From Paulownia fortunei (lineage: Eukaryota > Streptophyta > Magnoliopsida > Lamiales > Paulowniaceae): 64,000 bases of DNA. Numbering within the stretch: position 1 is the stretch's first letter; the number at the start of each line of letters is the position of its first letter. The notes under the pieces were generated by a model. That model saw nothing but the letters and a program-made list of their open reading frames with translations, made no database searches and was not told the DNA's origin. Below are positions 24,722-39,086 of the stretch, one piece after another. Location: the NCBI GenBank assembly GCA_019321725.1, contig CM033115.1:17370673-17434672 (forward strand), in the 5' to 3' direction. The position numbers and the translations under genes are program-made.

Positions 24722-27700
24722 TTAAGTGGTGGAACTTGTTGAAGTAGCGGGCCTACCTTCTGTTTCTGTTGACGTTTGAGGAGGAACACCTGAATCTCCT
24801 ATCAAATTATATGAAAACACACAATTACTATAAGCGTAATAGTTGGGGTGGGGGTGGGGGGTTTGGATAGCCACAAAACTTAGTGGTGAAATTATTATTA
24901 TTTTTAAATAATAGAAAGATAGATATTTTTAATTTTTTAGAATGATAAAATTTTAAATTTAATTAATATATATATATATAATTTATATTAAATTTAAAAT
25001 TTTATATAGTTATTAGGATTTTATGACTTTTATCATTTTAATTTCTTTAATATGTTTGTTCGTAGTAATAATTTCATATATGGTAACAACTAAGTGCATT
25101 TGATGTTATTGTTTGATTATTGAGAATGTTAATGTGACTATATATTAACAAACATTGATTTTTTTATTTTCTTTAATTAAATTCTAAGGCCCGAAAATAG
25201 AATAATTGATTTGATATTTATTATTAAATAGATGATCTAAAAAGTGATAATTAGAAGGTAATGAAATTGTATCAGCTCTTCTATTAGGAATAAATTACTA
25301 ACAAATGTATCACCATTCTAATAATAAGAGTTAAACCTATTTTAAGTATAAATACTGATAACTATTTTATTTTTTTATCTTGAACATTAAAAATACCTAT
25401 ATTTTTAAGTTGATTCAAAAGTCGCAAGTTTAACATAATAATTATTAAGTTGAGCTTAATATAATTTCAAATCAATTCCATATCAACCCTGAGCAGAAAG
25501 CTAAAATTTGAATTTAAATTCAAATTGACCGTTAGTAAGAATAACTTATCTTGATTATAAATCATACAAAATATATTTTTTTGTCTATTTCTTTGCAGAA
25601 ATTTACCTAAGATCTACATACAATCGGAAAGCTCATCAGATTCTATCGGTTTTACTATTACTGTTCAAATAGGATTATAAATTATTGAATTAAACAATAA
25701 AATAATAATAATAATAACATTTTATTTTATAATATCACCCTGAACACACCCACTTTAACAACATAAATTTTTCCAAAAGAATACACACTAAAAACAACAA
25801 CAACAACAATCAACATTGCCTAAATTTGTCTGAAATGCACATGGTGCCACTATATGTTTACTGCCATGCCCTCTCTGGCACAAATTCCCATTTGACCCAA
25901 TTTGATGGGTCATACTGTCATAGCAGAAAACTGTACAGCCTTTTGTCACGTGCTTTTAGAGTGTCAATCTAGTCCACATTTATATAATTATATGCCTACA
26001 TTTTATATATTTTTGTTAGTTACTCTTGAACCACTTACTAAATTTCATAAGTTTATTAAGAAAAATATCCTATTAGAGCAAATATTATATAAATACTTGG
26101 CTAATTCTCAATCTGCATTAATCAGGAAGAACTAACATGGCCCACAATTTCTTTATCATACTTACTAAAATTTTCAAACATAGCCCTCCTTTAACCATTA
26201 TCTTAAAAAATTGTATCTATATTAAGGCTATTTTTTTTTACCAAAATTTGCATAAAAATTCATTATGCAATGATCCAGTAAATATTACATTTAGTAATTT
26301 ATATTAAATATGCATTTCATCATATACTCACAAGCACATGAGTGTGTGTTTATATATAAATGTGTGGTGAATTGCATTTTCGATGTGGACCATTGTGTAT
26401 AACATTTCTAACATTTTATGTATCAATTCTTTTAGCCTAAACCCTAAATATGTGGTCAAAGTTTTACAAAATAACAAACAATAAGATCAAGTTGTATAAA
26501 ATTAAGGCTCCTTTTATAAGATACGATATAAGTTTATGATGACAAGTCGAGCAAAACTAAATAAAGAATTAGGTGAGAGAGTTACCCGTGGAGGGCGGAA
26601 AGGAAAGCCTTGTTGGTTGGAGTAAAGGAAGGGGAAGAGGAGGGGGAGGAGCATAGGTGGAAGAGGAGCCCTCCACCTGCGTAGGATAGTAAAGAAAAGG
26701 TGGTCCTTGGAAACGTTGCGCCGAGGGTATGGAAAATGTTCCCCTTGGTGCTTGTATGGAATATCCATAGTAATATGGAGTGCCCATGGCTGAAGATGAA
26801 GCCCCATATACCCGATTATAATACTGTGCTTGCTGGACATGTGGGTTGTACATTGTCTGTCCAAATTATAAAAAGAAAAAAGAAAAAGGGTTAGTTATAT
26901 TATTTCTTAATTTGGGGAATTTTAGTCCTTAGAATATGTGAAAATTGTATTAATTAGGAAATTCTGACACATGTCGAGTGTAGACATACTGACAATTAGA
27001 GGACAATGATGAAATTACACTTTCGAGTACTATTATTAATTTCTTTGAAAAAGTTGTTTTTTTCCCACACAGGAATTTCAAAACATAAAAGAATTTCATT
27101 TTTTTTTGAAAAAATTGCCAAATAAAAAAAATTGAAATATTGGTGTGTGACAGCAAAAGCTAAATAAAATTTTTAACTGAATATTCAATTGTGGACTATG
27201 AGAATGTGCTAACCTGGTGGTAACCATAATCAGGTGGGTAAGTTGAATACCTGAAAAATAAGATGCATCAATATAAATTACTAAAAAAAATGCATAAACA
27301 AATTTCAACGACGTACTCTTTTTTTTCCCTAAAAAATAAAAATACTCTATTAAAAAATTATATTTTACATTAAATTTGATTATATTAAATATATTAATAA
27401 ATTAAATAATTTATATTTATGATGTAATTAATAAAATCGAATCTCATGTTCTAAGAATTGATGTCAAATGTTGTAATGATGATGTTACTTGGACACCTCC
27501 TTGGTAGAGGCGTGGGTTGGTTGGTTGTGAAGTTAGCCTTAGGTAGAGGTCAATGATTAATACCACATTACCTATGACTTACAAACTGTAGTTTTAATCT
27601 CACATAAAGTTTATTTAATGTTTTAATAAAAATTGGCCATTATTTTTAATCACATAAATTGTACTTAAATCAACTTTTTTTCTATTTGTTTAAATTACTC

Positions 27701-28868
27701 ATTTTCTCATTTATTTTCAGTCATTAATATAGGAGGTCAATAAAGCATTAAACATCTGTGCAGCTGACAATTGTTACTCATTTATATCCTCAATTTATTT
27801 ATTTATTTATTTATTTGTTCATCTGTCAATAACTACTGCATTTAATAGAATTCAACATTTTCTTTATCACTTTTTTTTTTCTTTTTATTTCCCCCTTTTC
27901 TAAAATCAAATACCAAAATAAAAAAAAAAAAAAAAAAAAGTGAAAATGGGACAACATCTATACATAAGTACTTATACCCCACCCCATCCCTGCCATATAT
28001 TTTGCATAATGTCCCATGGCCCATATTATACAAATAAATATGGACAAGGAACAATGGAAATTGAACAGCAAAGGCAACATACCCATAAGGTGGATAAATG
28101 ACCGGAGGAGACGGCGGCAGTGGTGGTGGAGGCGGTGGAGGTAACGACGGATACAATGCTGATCCACCTCCTTGATACAAGTTTCCCACTTGATTTCTTC
28201 CTGTAGTTTAGTTATATCATGGCTATTAATTAATCCGAGTTGGGAAAGAAAATGAAAAAATAAAAATAAAATAAATGTAGCTCTATGTCAAGATTGTCAC
28301 ATACTATTGATATTCTTATAATAAATCAATTTGAATAAGTTACAAATAATTTTAAAAGAAAAAAATGTGCACCTCTAGGTGGAGATGGACGAGGTCTTCC
28401 CAAGGAAGCAATGTTACAATTGGCTCTTCTTCCGTCAATCACAGGATTGGGATCAGAACAAGCCCTGCTGGCGGATTCAGGATCCCGGAATGTCACCTGT
28501 CAAATCAAACTTTTATCATATAACATAGTTTTTTCATATAAAAAAAACATTGAAGTTTTAGCATTGAAATAAAAAATGAAATAAAATAAAAATAAAATTC
28601 TATTTTCATTGAGTTAGAACTTTTATGTGTCCAAACAATGTATTAAAAAAAATGCATTTTTAATGAAATTGAATATGCTTACGAATCCGTATCCCTTAGA
28701 CTTTCCGGTGTTCTTATCGTTGATGATCACGGCCTCAAGAATCTCCCCGAACTGCTCGAAGTAACTGCGCATTACATCGGAAGGAGTTTCCCACGCAAGT
28801 CCTCCGACAAAAACCTTCGTAAAAGTCGTGTCCCCAAACGGCGATTGATAATGCTGATGATGAGCCAT
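24722..28868 (-). CDS. Single-RRM RNA-binding protein (plant RBM24/38-like, ARP1 type)
   Basis: A glycine-poor, tyrosine/proline-rich RNA-binding protein with one N-terminal RRM. Exons: 28,683-28,868; 28,373-28,496; 28,083-28,200; 27,214-27,250; 26,586-26,856; and a proposed last exon at 24,722-24,798. All borders are GT/AG and phases match, giving 270 residues. RNP2 is KVFVGGLAW (18-26) and RNP1 is KGYGFVTF, split by intron 1 after GYGF. After the RRM come [20 protein letters not shown], a polyproline stretch in exon 3, the PPDYGYHQ exon 4 and a Tyr/Gln-rich tail. The family (ARP1 and relatives) binds RNA in nucleus and cytoplasm; targets are not predictable. If the proposed last exon is wrong, translation would read through the exon 5 donor and stop at 26,569, giving a 250-residue protein. 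Confidence 0.85.
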
Positions 28869-29215
28869 GGCATATCCAATGCGACTTTGCTAACAAGATA
28901 AAGTCCTAGGTTCCTCGTCTCCTCGTGTATGTTGACTCCACCTCCATCCCTTTCCTGACACGTGGCAGCGGATGGCGGCGGAGGTGTGGTGGCAGCGGCG
29001 GCGGCGGTTCTGACGTTTGTCAATCTTGATAGGTTGTTTGAAAGAAAGAAATAGGTAGAGAGAGAAAGTAGTGGGATCCGACAGTTGCGAACTCTGATTT
29101 GCTGTATATGAGAAAAGGTAAGGATTTGTGGCTTTGTATGCTAGAATGACAGCTGCGTGACTAAAGAGCACTTGACACTGTCCTCCCTGTCCTCTCTTGT
29201 ATATGCTTAACTGTT

Positions 29216-29246
<31 letters not shown>

Positions 29247-29260
29247 ATATATGTGCACTC
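28869..29260 (-). promoter_or_regulatory. Leader and core promoter of the RRM gene
   Basis: The ORFs in this stretch have no domains. A TA-rich tract at 29,215-29,252 could supply the TATA element, with a leader of up to about 300 nt before the ATG at 28,868. A GA/CT-rich patch lies near 29,040-29,070. Confidence 0.35.
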
Positions 29261-31455
29261 ACATTAACAAGGATTCCACCTGGAACAATATGGCCTATCT
29301 GACATCATTTTCATAATTTACATTATAAATAAATATTAAATATATAAAATATTTTTTAAATAAATATTAATATATATTTAATGTGTATTTTTGAAGTATA
29401 TTACATGATTAAATACAAATTAAAATAAAAAATTAAAATTTTTATTAAACATGTATAAAATAATATCATAAAATGAAAAATAGATATCACTGTTTATAGT
29501 CTACCAACTCTCCGTTCACATGAATAGTTATGTGGCATTTCACGAGCCCATATTCTCTAAATATTTCGCCATAATGAACTTGAAAATTTCAAAACGATCC
29601 ATGATACAGTATTATGTCATATGTTGTGATTTTGACATTTTGTTACTATGTTTTCCTAGCAAATTAAGGATTATTGTTTTTTTTTTTTTTTTTTTTAAAG
29701 TTGATTATCTCATATCGTTGCTATTGTTAAAAGATAAACGTGTTATTTGGGTACACAAATATATACCAAATGATTTTGAAAAATAATTTATTTTAAAGGA
29801 AAAGCTCTCGAAACAATTAATATCCTAACTTTTGAGCCCATCAAACCCAATTGTGTAAAATGCTTTATTAAGAATATTAAGACCTGTTAGTTTAAGGATT
29901 AAGGTAGAATTTAATTAAATGTTTGAGAAGTTAAAAAATCAAATTTAAATACCAAATGCAAAAAATATAAACTAAGGTGCTGCTTTTGCTCCAACATAAT
30001 TACGGTTTATTTTTTTAAAATGTTGATTCTTGAAGTTGAATACAAAATTTTATTATGTTTTTCCAAACTAACCCTGAAAAATTATTGGACTAAAAATTTA
30101 GCTATTTTGACGTTTGGATACAATATTTTATTCTTAAATTGCTTAATAAAGGTAATTTGAGATTTTCTCTTCGTGCACTCAGTATTTAAGTGTGAGGGGA
30201 ACCACTATGTGTTAAAGAATTAAATGCATAATATAACTAGGAAAATTCAATTTCAATAATATCTTAATTAAATAACCAAATTAAGCTGAAATCGGACTTC
30301 ATTTAAAACAAAAAACAGTTGATTTATGATGTTGTCCAAGTTATTTGATGGGTTTTAAATTGTAATTGATCAATTCTTAAGCTTTCTACTTGAGAAATTC
30401 ACTGTTATTGATTAGGGATACCCAGTAATGATAATCACAAAATATCTTTTTTTTTTTTTTAAATACCATGAAAACACATGTTGGTAGCTAGATATAGTAA
30501 TTTCCAATTCTACCCCAAATTAAAGTTACAATGAATAATGCTAGTTTTTTATTAAAAAATTATTCTTATTTAGTGTGTGTTATATGTGCAGTAATAATTG
30601 TCATCGTCGTGCAGTCATAATTAAAATATCGCGTTTAGACTGTTGTATGTTCAAAATTTTGAATATATTATTACCAATAAATATAGATTTTAATACATTG
30701 ATAGATGCTCGATCCTATATTATGTTTTTAGTTTTAGTATTTAGTGGCTACTTTTTTTTCCCTAAAAATTAATGATGGAATAAAATTGCAAATTATCTCA
30801 TGTAAAACTTATGGTATTTTCTTTCTTCCCTTTTTTTTCCCTTCTTTACTTGATTATGCGGGTGGGTGGGGTTGATATAGATTACTGAGTACAATTTAAA
30901 GAATGAATAAATCTCCATTAATTCATATTCAATATATATTCTTATTATATTTCTAAAGTATGTACGCTGCAACAACCCTTTTTTTTAAATAAAAAAAATT
31001 ATATTTCTTTTCTTGTAATAGACAGGCTAATAAATCAGTACATGAATATCCACATGACCCCACGTTCCAAACCTTCCAATCAGTAGATGTTACATAGCTA
31101 ACTGTCCTAACAGCCTAGAAACCACTTTAAAAAACAACCACTTAAGCTTAGTCATAGAGACTTTTAAGTGAACCAGGTCATCAGAATTCAGACAAACAAA
31201 AAGCATATATATATATATATATATATATGGTTGGAATACGCGTATGGTCCGCAGATCAGATTGACTGAGCAACCTTTGTCTAATACTATCACATTTTCTG
31301 AAATAATTAAAGTTTTCCCAGTCAAAATAAAGTTGATGATGTTTTACGTTAATATTTAGACCAGTTGAGTTGTGAGTGTTGTCCACATTCTAAGATTAGT
31401 CGTCCAAACTTCATTTCTGTGGCAGAATTTGTGTGACAACTTTGAGGAATTCTGT

Positions 31456-31478
31456 CCCCCCCCCCCCCCCCCCCCCCC
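31456..31478. repeat. Poly-C run of 23 nt
   Basis: Uninterrupted C homopolymer in AT-rich DNA, flanked by TTCTGT and AACTGGC. Its true length is uncertain because such runs are prone to sequencing error. Confidence 0.85.
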
Positions 31479-34400
31479 AACTGGCTTGGGACTACCCTTC
31501 TGTCACTTTGCTGTATGCCCTAATTCTCAAGAATTCCTAGAATAATTTGATAGGAGAAAATGAGGGATAGACACTTGTAATGCAGTTGGCAATCAAGTTG
31601 GAATATTCTAATTCAATTTAGATTATGTTTGTTTTTATTTTGGGTGTTTTTGAAAAAGTGTTTTGGGATAAAAAATTTAAAAATAAAAGTAATATTTGAT
31701 TTTAGTTTATTTTGGGGAGAGATTTTTTTCTTATAGATATCCTATTTTATAAGTTTTTGTTTAATTAGTAGAGTCACATTAATTTTTTTTAATATAAAAA
31801 AGAGATGATATATATATATATATTTACAATAATACAATAATTGAATAATATAATAAAATTAATGTAGAGTAAACTCCATTTGTTTTGGGGGAAGAAGGAA
31901 ACAAACAGGTTTTCTGTTCGGGGGGAAAGAAAATACTTTCTTTGGAATAAAAATAAATATTTTCCTAATATTTTATATTTCATTCTATATAATATATGCA
32001 TGCTATGTGTATCAAATAATTTCCTAAATTTACAATGATTATTACTTATGTACACGTAATATAAATGTATGATACAAAATATAAAATAAAACACAAAATT
32101 AGAAAAAAAAAAAAAAAAACGACGTGTGAAAGAGATAGATACACTTTGCATTACTTGATTAGAAAAGGCAAAAGTCTTTCTTGAGCTATTTAGGCAAGAT
32201 TTTAAAACATGGACCAAAGTGCGACACAACATTAATGTTGAGAAAATAAAAATAAGAATCAATGGCTTTAACTATAATGGTGGTACATTTAGTTGAAGTA
32301 GTAGTTCTTAAGTTGTTAGAAAGTAAAAAATATAATTGATATTTAGTAGTAGTAGCATATTCATTATGTTACTTTTTTTCATAGCCCTTGGGTAACTCGG
32401 GTGAATCCTTGAATACTTCTAACTAAAAATACGTTATTACAACATTCAAGTCTAACGAATCTTTTGGAGTGGCATAGGCAAAATTTAATGCTCTGTTTCT
32501 TTTCTTCTATGTTTGGACCTAGGGTCAATGAGGGAAAAAAAATAATAGAAAAGGTAAAGAAAAAGAAAGGAAAATCAAATTCCATCAAATTATTCTTTTG
32601 AACAAATTTAGTACTTTTTAATGTTTTTTAGTATCACTAAAAGTACACATAAAAATATATAATCCAATAAATATATCTCGCAACTATATATTTTTCTCAT
32701 TTTCAGGTTATGTTTGGCTTCATTTTTTCAAAAAGTCATTTTTATTTTTTCTGAAAACAAAAACGACATTTGGTAAGTGTGTTTTGAGGGAAATGTGTTT
32801 TTATTCCCCAAAATTAATTTTTATTTTCCCAAAATCCTTCTCCCATCTCAATATATCTGCCAATCACTACATTTATTTAAAAATATATCTTTATTTATCC
32901 CAATTATTATAAGAATAAATAATATGTACCTTTATATCTTTCAATCATTACCTTAATATGAATATATTTTTCAATTATTATTCTAATATAAAAATTAATA
33001 CTATAAAAAAATTTATATGACACCACTAATTAAACAAAACTTAATATAAAAAAATATTCAAAATGTGAGGCAAAAATAATTTATCTTTAACACATTTTTT
33101 CAATTAAAATATCTTATCATTATTTCTAAACAATTCATTTAAATACATTTTTATTCCAATACATTCTTCAATCTCATTTAAAACACCCCAATAACACTTT
33201 TTTTTTCAAAGATATTGCTAAGAAAAGAACCTAGTATATCTTAATTCCTTGAGTTGGGACTAGAATATTAATTCTTATAAGATTTCAGGTTTTATTTCCA
33301 ACAATTATAACTATTTATGATAATAAATTTCATATCAACCTCATTACATGAATAACTATTGTTCTGAAACTCAAAATCTGGAAACCTCTTAATCTACACC
33401 CAGCTTACAGCTTTTTGGTTTCGGGATGCGACGACGAGCAAATACATATACATATACATATATATATGTGTATGTATGTATGTATGTATATTCATGGTAA
33501 TAGAGAGAGAAGGTCATTATCCAATTATGAAATGTTATTGCTACGCGTTAGAGAGGAGGAGACAGCTAAAAGATGGTGTAGTTTTATGACTAGTGTACAA
33601 GCCCGTGAACTGGCTGTCCTCTCTCTCCCACGTGGGCTCTTGTCATTCTTCAACCCCAATGAGCTGTATTTCCATCTACTTTCTGCCTTAATATCCTCGT
33701 AACCAAATTCCCATTATTCTTAATTTGCAATCCCACAATCACCCTACCACTAATTCTTAATTATGACCTTTGGGTATTTACTTACCCTTATTCCACTCGG
33801 TTGGGTGTTTTTTTTTTTTTTTTTTATATGATGGAGAGTTTTAATTTTTTTTATAAGATTAAAAATTAGGTTCAGTAAATACTCGACGTAGCTATCCAAT
33901 TAAGGGAATTCAGCCGTCAAAAAATGTTCCGTTCGTTATAAATCGATTGAACTGAATCTACAGAATTGACCATCTTGATCACCCAACCTCCACAGTATAT
34001 CATTGAACTATAGTTTATCATTCGATCACAACATTATGAGTTATTATTACATCTCATAATATACCCTCTAACAAGAGGCAATTTTATCTTCTCAATGAGA
34101 TTCAAACTCACCTTTTGGACAGTTATTATGGCTAGTTTTGTATAAAGACGGGGATTTATGTGGTCACGCTTGTGGAGCGATTGTTATGCTGATCGTTTAT
34201 CTCTTATAGTTTTTTCTCAAAAAAATAATGGCTTACATCCCATTATGTTGCCTTAAATTTATTGCTTTTATGTTTTTTTTTTATGATTTTCTAAAATAAG
34301 CTCTATTTCATAAAATGAACTTTGTTTTCGAAACTATCATATCAGTTTAAGTAATAATATGATATTACCAACTTTCTATCACTAATTTTTTAAGATAATA

Positions 34401-36073
34401 TTTTAATAAACACTTAAAATATATATTTTTTAATTATTATTTAATATTTTGTATCGAATCATATTAAACTCATAATTTTGAAACGAAAAGAATTAACATG
34501 TGCACAATTCTAACATGATCTGACACAAGATAGCACTAGGACCACAAGGCCCACGTTCAAATAAAAATTACCCTAGCAAGAAATATATTATGTGACAATC
34601 ATGTAAAAAAAAAAAAATGAAAAAGAGAAAAAGTTGAAAGCAACCTCATCATTTTATGAGTTAGAGAGACCCACCCAAGACATCAAAACCAACACCCACC
34701 CCTGAATGCCCTCTCATGGCTGCAAAATTTTAGATTTAGGCATTACAGATACCAAGTTGGGTTGAGTTGATTTGAACAGTAAAAAGCGAATCTAAAGATA
34801 TTATTCCTCAACCTCTCCCATTATTAGCAGTTATCTTCCAAAATTCCAATCTTGCTTCTGCATATAATTATGCGCGTGTACAACTACAGTTATATATAAT
34901 TTATAGATATCATCTTATTTTCTTTTCACCCATTAAAGCTTGTATTTAGAATGTCGTAAGATAGTTCGGTCCGTTAGAGCAATGAAGAAATAATAAAATG
35001 TTAAAAATGTTAAAACATTATTAGGAGGAATGACATATTTTGATAAAATGTATTGAGGAATATGAATATGATTGGTTTTATTTTGAAAGAAAATTATATT
35101 TTATTCTAATGTAGAGAGATTTTATTTGCTAGTAGTATCACATCATTATTTTATATATTTTTATATTAATATGAAAATAAGATGATATATAGTTATAACA
35201 ATGTAATAATTTGAAGGTATATTTTTATTTATTTTATGATTTAACTATGTATAAAGATATATATAAAAATACATCATTATTGAAATGTATATATATGTAT
35301 GTATAGCAATGATTCGGATGTTTTGAACACTTTAAGGGAAGATAAGATGTATTTTGGAGGAAAATTTGTATTGAGTATTTAATTTTACTTCCAAGGAGTG
35401 AAAAATATTGTTGGAAAAAGAAAACCAAACAAAGCATTAGGTACTCTACATCATCTCCCTTAAATTCAAATCTTTATTTCAAATACAACCTATATGTAAT
35501 ACTTAGGCAGGAAACTGAAAAGAAAAATGAGTTTATCATGTAGAAAAAAAGAATTTGAAATACAGAGAGATTATAAATAGCAAGCAAAAGATAAGAAAAC
35601 AATAGAGAAGTAGAAATAGAAGAATTAATGGAAAACCATATTGTAATCATATATGTATAAAAATTATTAAAATTGTGAGGTAAAGAGAATTAAAATGAAG
35701 ACCAAGAAAGGGTACTAAATAAGGAAATTATAACTTCAACTACATAAATACAAGATCAGATGAAAGTTATCAACTAGTTTTCATGAGGTCCTTCAATTTT
35801 GTTACAATATTACCTCCATCTAGAATTAAATATTTAATTAGTATTATTGACCAATCAATTGAACTACTTTTGCGAATATAATATCGAATAAATTAGCCAA
35901 TTTTCTAAAAATAAAATAACGTGATATTTTTGTTATTAGGACATCATATAGCACATCAATCTGCTATGACAATGGTAAGTTGGCAACATTTCTTGGTAGG
36001 CAATGGTGATTCAAGAATTTCAAACAAGTTTATTATTTTAGTTTTGGATATTTATGTCCCCCCCTGCCAACTA

Positions 36074-36093
36074 ATACATATATACATATACAT

Positions 36094-36156
<63 letters not shown>
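36074..36156. repeat. Compound (CATA)n(TA)n(TG)n microsatellite
   Basis: Consecutive CATATA, CATA, TA and TG blocks of about 80 bp. Confidence 0.9.
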
Positions 36157-36243
36157 ACTTCCAATTTTTAAGTTCAATGGACATTTGAACCTGAACATAT
36201 CTCTTCTTCAAGTAATCATCGTGTTGTCCACTTAGTCTCTTTG

Positions 36244-36274
36244 GTTTGAACTTTGAACTTTGAACTTTGAACTT
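36244..36274. repeat. (TTTGAAC)n heptamer repeat
   Basis: About four and a half perfect copies of the TTTGAAC heptamer in tandem. Confidence 0.85.
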
Positions 36275-39086
36275 TAAATGGCAATTGTTGATAACAATGT
36301 CATATATATGGCAATTTTCCTTTTTATTGGCCCCTTTTCTTTTGGAATTCTAATCTTTGGTAATGTTCTTCGAAATATTTTTTAGAAGATCATACTCCAA
36401 ATTAAATGATGTTTTAGTTGAGACTTTTAAGTTCAAATTCAAATTTACAGATAAGTAATTATGTCATAATTTGATAAAATTCGAAAAAAATTCTTTGTCA
36501 AAAATTACAAAAAGAATGGATACTCCTTCCTTATATAATTTCATAATATAATAAATTAATAAGACCTACCTATGCGGACGCCTCCAATTATAGTGGAAAA
36601 AACATCTAACAAGTGCATAAATAATACTATATTCAATTTGTTCAAAATATTAGGACAAATTAGCTATTGACTACTAATTTCTTTTCTTTAGAGTAAACAA
36701 TAATATTTACATTCAAGAATCACGGACCATCCGATAGTACACTATTCACAGCATAATTTGGAACATTTTTTTTTTTTACCCTTTCCCATTCATTATCTTC
36801 TATGACATTCCTTGTCACTTTATGCCGGCTTTGTCTGCAATCTTCTCACATGATTTACTCTAATTATCTTCACTTGTTTCAGCACTTTTTTTATGTATCT
36901 TATTACAAGACAACATAATTATTTTTTAATACCGATAAATTCGTCATTCTTGCTCACATTTATTTTTCTTTTTATGATTTTGTTTGACACTATATAGATA
37001 TTCCTTTAGAGGGTTTTTATCGGAATATTTTAATATTTTTAACAATTTATTCGAGCAAAAATTAATAATTCTTGGAAGTTGGCTGTCATATCATATCCTT
37101 ATGAGAAGAGCACTACCTCACATTTATCTATCATCACTTCCATTGCGTATTGGCAACAGCAGCCTCTGCATGTTTAGCTGCAAGGGGACATAACCAACCC
37201 AGGCCAGTAGAAATTTCAGAATCGTCTTGGTTGAATCACAGACTATTGCACTTTTTGTGCTCCAATTTATGTAAGTTCAATCACAAGAAGTAATGAACAT
37301 TTTTTTGTGACAACCCATGTGCATCATTTTCTGCTAGTTCAGTGAGTGAAATAATGATGACTAGACAAGTCTTTCTTGTTTTCTGATAAATGTAATGGTT
37401 TTCCTTAGGGTGGTGGCTTCAAGGCGAATTTGGATGGGAATCTGTCCCGTTTAAGGTAGATTTTTACTAATAATTAGGTTCAAGGCACATTTTTATTTTT
37501 ATTTTCAAACTCAACCCATTTAAATTTTTTATTTTTTTAAAATTTATTATATATATATGTTTGTGATATTTTTTTAAAAAGTTTTAGTATATTATTTAAA
37601 AAAATATATATTTTTAATATTTTTAAAATAATAAAATGGGTTCAACAAATCAAATCCTAATCTGGGAAGAGTTTATATTTGAATTCTAAAAATTCTTAAT
37701 TAGGCAGATTTTAAATTTGACCAAATCCATCTAATTATCTTAGTTTTCGTCCGTCTTATCTCACACCAGTATACATGGAATGGAATAACCATTTCCTCCA
37801 AAAAGAATCACGTTCAAAGTTATTTTGGTTCAGGTTAAACCCACATAGGCGATCGAAGTCCATTTATATAATGTGGATCCAAAGTCTAATGGATCCAAAG
37901 CCCATTTTTGTTCCAATTGCACAAGGTACACTAGACCCAAAGTCTAATGGCCATAGTTCAACTCGTACTCATTCATAAATCATACAAACAAATGTGGATC
38001 ATGTGACAAGCATGCACACTAATATAGAGATTAATATTAATTTTTTTTATAGAATTTTAGTATTAGATTTACTAGAATCATATTGAGTAGCAAACAAAAT
38101 TATTTCATGTAATTTTATATTTAATTTATACATAAATATTTTTATATCTACTGTTTAATTTTCATATTAATTTTTATTTTTTTAGCTGCCAAAACTAAAA
38201 AATATGATAAATAAAAATGTTATTATATAATATTTATGGAATTTACTATTTTTTATTTTTAAAAATCAATTGACTGAATTACCGAAACGAAAAAAAAATT
38301 TCAGTTAATAATCGAATCAAAGCAATTAATTTGATTTGGTATTTGGTACGATTGTAATACCGAATTTTTATTATCCAAATTTCAACTTGATTTTACCGAA
38401 TAAATGCTCTTGACCACCTAAGGAAAATTCTTACCCGGAATTGGCCAAAATCAAACTTTATTACTTGTTACGTGATTGATCACTTTTATTGAACTCATTG
38501 AATTGTACATCAATAACATAACAAGTGTAATTCAGTCACGATAAGATCAATTTAGATTTAACCTAATCTAATTCAGGCTAGAATTTTTACCTACCTATAT
38601 CGTCTTCAAGATGAGTCGATACGAACAAGTGAATGATGAGAATTTTCTCTACAAGTTAAGATATTTAAATTTAAAAGGATAACAAATCAATATTTTCAAA
38701 AAATCCACCGCAAATTTTACTTATTACAATTTATATTGGTGAAAAATCTAATTTTGGCTTTCCCACTTACTTATAATTGATTATTAAAATTATAAAAAAT
38801 TTTAAAAAATATTTTTTTCACAAATCAATTTTTCGTAACTTAACCAAACAACCAAATGGGATACCACAATAATAAAATTAAGTACTTTAAAAAATAATTT
38901 CGTCTGTAAAATAATGCATCGTACAATTAAAAATTAGGTAACAATCCAAATAATAAAACAATATACATATCCCATCACCAGATAAATTAAATAGAAGAAA
39001 ACAAAATACAGAAAAAAAAAAAGTAAAAGTAATATACCTCAATTATTTATGTAAAAGAGAAATTGCTTGAATGGAAATATATATAT

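Larger units (their letters stand above)
29261..39086. other. 10-kb intergenic stretch, no gene seen
   Basis: Both strands were read; ORFs are short, mostly AT-driven and without domains. The stretch holds microsatellites (31,207-31,228 (AT)n; 33,441-33,491 CATA/TATG; 36,074-36,156), a poly-C run, a poly-A run at 32,102-32,119 and an ATTTA-type repeat-rich tail. Near 38,270-38,400 an AACCGAA/CGAATT-rich patch looks like a relative of the dispersed repeat seen elsewhere. Confidence 0.55.

Noticed and set aside
26514..26864. 116-codon ORF overlapping exon 5 of the RRM gene
   Set aside because: Different frame from the validated exon chain; shadow ORF.
28890..29258. 122-codon minus-strand ORF upstream of the RRM gene
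   Set aside because: Starts in a TA repeat, has no domain and lies in the promoter/leader of the RRM gene.
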